Shown piece by piece: positions 23,901 through 24,086 of a stretch of DNA of 24,086 bases. The translations under genes were made by a program, and so were the position numbers. The notes beneath the pieces were generated by a model. The model was not told the origin of the DNA. It worked only from the letters and a program-made list of their open reading frames with translations, and did not search any database. Position 1 is the stretch's first letter. Every line of letters begins with the position of its first letter. The stretch is from an uncultured Ellagibacter sp. (GTDB lineage Bacteria > Actinomycetota > Coriobacteriia > Coriobacteriales > Eggerthellaceae): positions 1 to 24,086 of the forward strand of contig NZ_CAKTTZ010000038.1 in the NCBI RefSeq assembly GCF_934617235.1. The letters run 5' to 3'.

Positions 23901-24086
23901 CGAGCCGCGGCCTCATGAAGGGCTACGAGGGCACGACCATCTTCGGAGTTGGCAACGCGCTCACCCGCGGCGAGCTCGCCACGATTCTCTGGCGCAACGC
24001 CTGCCCGGACGAGGCGGCCTCCTACGACCCCGCGACTGCGAAGAACACGATCGATATCATCGGCTCCGCCGACGGCATGTTCTACA
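20945..24086 (+). CDS. Large secreted DUF4430/beta-propeller/SLH surface protein, partial
   Basis: Open from ATG 20945 through the window end (1047 codons, 3' end missing). Residues 1-36: signal peptide, cleavage likely in KAAAAPK; a lipobox-like VLAC at 15-18 is the alternative. Residues ~38-166: DUF4430, the transcobalamin C-terminal-like domain (GVSALDVL, GYVTKLFG, GFMLNG, GDVLDFFIY). Residues ~297-410: cadherin-like beta-sandwich. Residues ~412-482: PEGA-like. Residues ~493-890: PQQ/quinoprotein-like beta-propeller (WPSFRGSDDN, repeated GDYLYAL-type blades). Residues ~896-960: Listeria-Bacteroides repeat (GYTFAGWYLDEEL). From ~968: SLH domain (FTDVDYASWYAPGVDFV) for cell-wall anchoring, continuing out of the window. 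AAGGAGG ribosome site. Controlled by the B12 riboswitch; with DUF4430 this suggests extracellular corrinoid binding. Domain boundaries are by eye. Confidence 0.9.
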   Translation, partial: MNRRSKFVSLLLSVVLACGLVPQLAFVEVGKAAAAPKTVTVSYHLQDAASTYLVNGLDVEVASDEAESMGFTDQVTDGVSALDVLVKAHEDAFGMTKDDAADYLAVSDAGYVTKLFGQETSANGFMLNGAFPNDGTESSWGGYTGTTVVTQAVATGDVLDFFIYEDKSGYGDQAAWFCKDGVAVDSITVRPGSQTNLVLKGVAYMSGYQYKDAEAMRAAGQPIAGAQLASVDGESSTWADVDGAITSDVGSVAFVAPSEEGTYYYTAYSAGGTAVIPPVLKVVVSNDAPVPAPAAELTALSVASFDSFPNALELTPAFAADVTEYSVPTVKWSSNSWERMFRVKASAPEGAVITASLNGGAAKAVTSGDSTWTLFNGSDLLVKGINTLAVTVAASDAAGAEAKTYMVTVPVGPILSFSVDPADATVSVADPDGNDVPASAPLLFPVEQGKTYTYTVSKAGYVTKRATIEASADATTVPVTLEKAPASSLVDFDSAWPSFRGSDDNMAITDAKTPRTADEAKLLWGAKLTSGWDRVSNTLIVGDYLYALAGKEIWKVDKATGAMIEKGELVSDNSYYDGRLTYGDGMLFATVDNGRVQALNADTLESLWVSEELGGSTTTPLSYKDGYVYTGISQGSSSANAVTYLCLSATDEDPSATDEVKYPTWIYRAEGTGCYWAGAYLSGDVIVFGSDAGVLTSCNTKTGEVVGTFQADGQIRSSIAYADGNLFFSTTTGKVYSVPMGADGALDGGSVKSGQVDGMTKSTSTPVVFNGRLYIGGGSSSFTSGVVAVMETATMSTIYSANVQGYVQSSALLSTGYAANGGKVYAYFTYNNNPGGILVLEDAAGQAEAKVSNLYVPEGPLAQYCICSPICDSDGTLYYNNDSGNLMAIGRMSCDITYHLDGGTNAAANPSSYIPGTEVALAAPIKSGYTFAGWYLDEELTQKVDAISAAQVGDVELWAKWEKDPAPVFTDVDYASWYAPGVDFVASRGLMKGYEGTTIFGVGNALTRGELATILWRNACPDEAASYDPATAKNTIDIIGSADGMFY

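Noticed and set aside
1..24086. CRISPR arrays, rRNA, tRNA, insertion sequences, phage genes
   Set aside because: None seen: no regularly spaced repeats, no transposase or integrase motifs, and no RNA gene signatures other than the riboswitch.

Overview
The window looks like the chromosome of an anaerobic gut-type actinobacterium of the Coriobacteriia, most likely Eggerthellaceae. This is inferred from gene content: a molybdenum hydroxytransferase/dehydroxylase-type operon beside a membrane-spanning LuxR regulator, a DUF3793-flavodoxin pair, a HelD-type helicase, and a B12-riboswitch-controlled surface protein with DUF4430 and SLH domains. No species can be named from the sequence alone.

Region 1 (1-8185, moderate G+C by eye) resembles an accessory catabolic locus. 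It starts with the end of an MFS transporter (OFA type) and an SLC13/DASS carboxylate transporter interrupted by one in-frame TGA. A DUF4160/DUF2442-HTH pair on the minus strand follows, with its own AT-rich promoter and a palindrome. Next is a minus-strand operon of a zinc-ribbon/proline-rich small protein, a molybdopterin enzyme and its iron-sulfur partner. The two enzyme genes match the architecture of pyrogallol-phloroglucinol transhydroxylase: a large subunit of about 873 aa without an N-terminal Fe-S motif, and a 275-aa small subunit with exactly 12 Cys (three [4Fe-4S] clusters) and a C-terminal transthyretin-like domain. Divergent from this operon is a LuxR regulator with a polytopic membrane N-terminus. 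Together they suggest uptake, sensing and reductive or transhydroxylating conversion of a polyphenol (catechol or pyrogallol type).

Region 2 (8369-16841, higher G+C) is mostly housekeeping or general metabolism: an ArsB/NhaD-type permease, a VanZ-like protein, a threonine-aldolase-type PLP enzyme, a nitroreductase directly abutting a second ArsB/SLC13-like permease, a YfcE-like phosphodiesterase, a flavodoxin with DUF3793, a flavin-reductase-like protein and a Nudix hydrolase.

Region 3 (16857-20138, minus strand) has a HelD/UvrD-like helicase and a TIGR02452 (PARG-like macrodomain) protein whose catalytic QEE motif reads PEQ.

Region 4 (20139-24086) is a non-coding stretch, a cobalamin riboswitch, a leader of about 316 nt with hairpin and tandem repeat, and a large secreted protein running off the window: signal peptide, DUF4430 (transcobalamin-C-like), cadherin-like and PEGA-like segments, a beta-propeller, a Listeria-Bacteroides repeat and the start of an SLH domain. 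It is the best candidate here for an under-described system, a surface-anchored corrinoid-capture protein made when B12 is scarce.

Across 20 recognised stop codons none is TGA (14 TAG, 6 TAA); the only in-frame TGA seen is the one inside the SLC13 gene.
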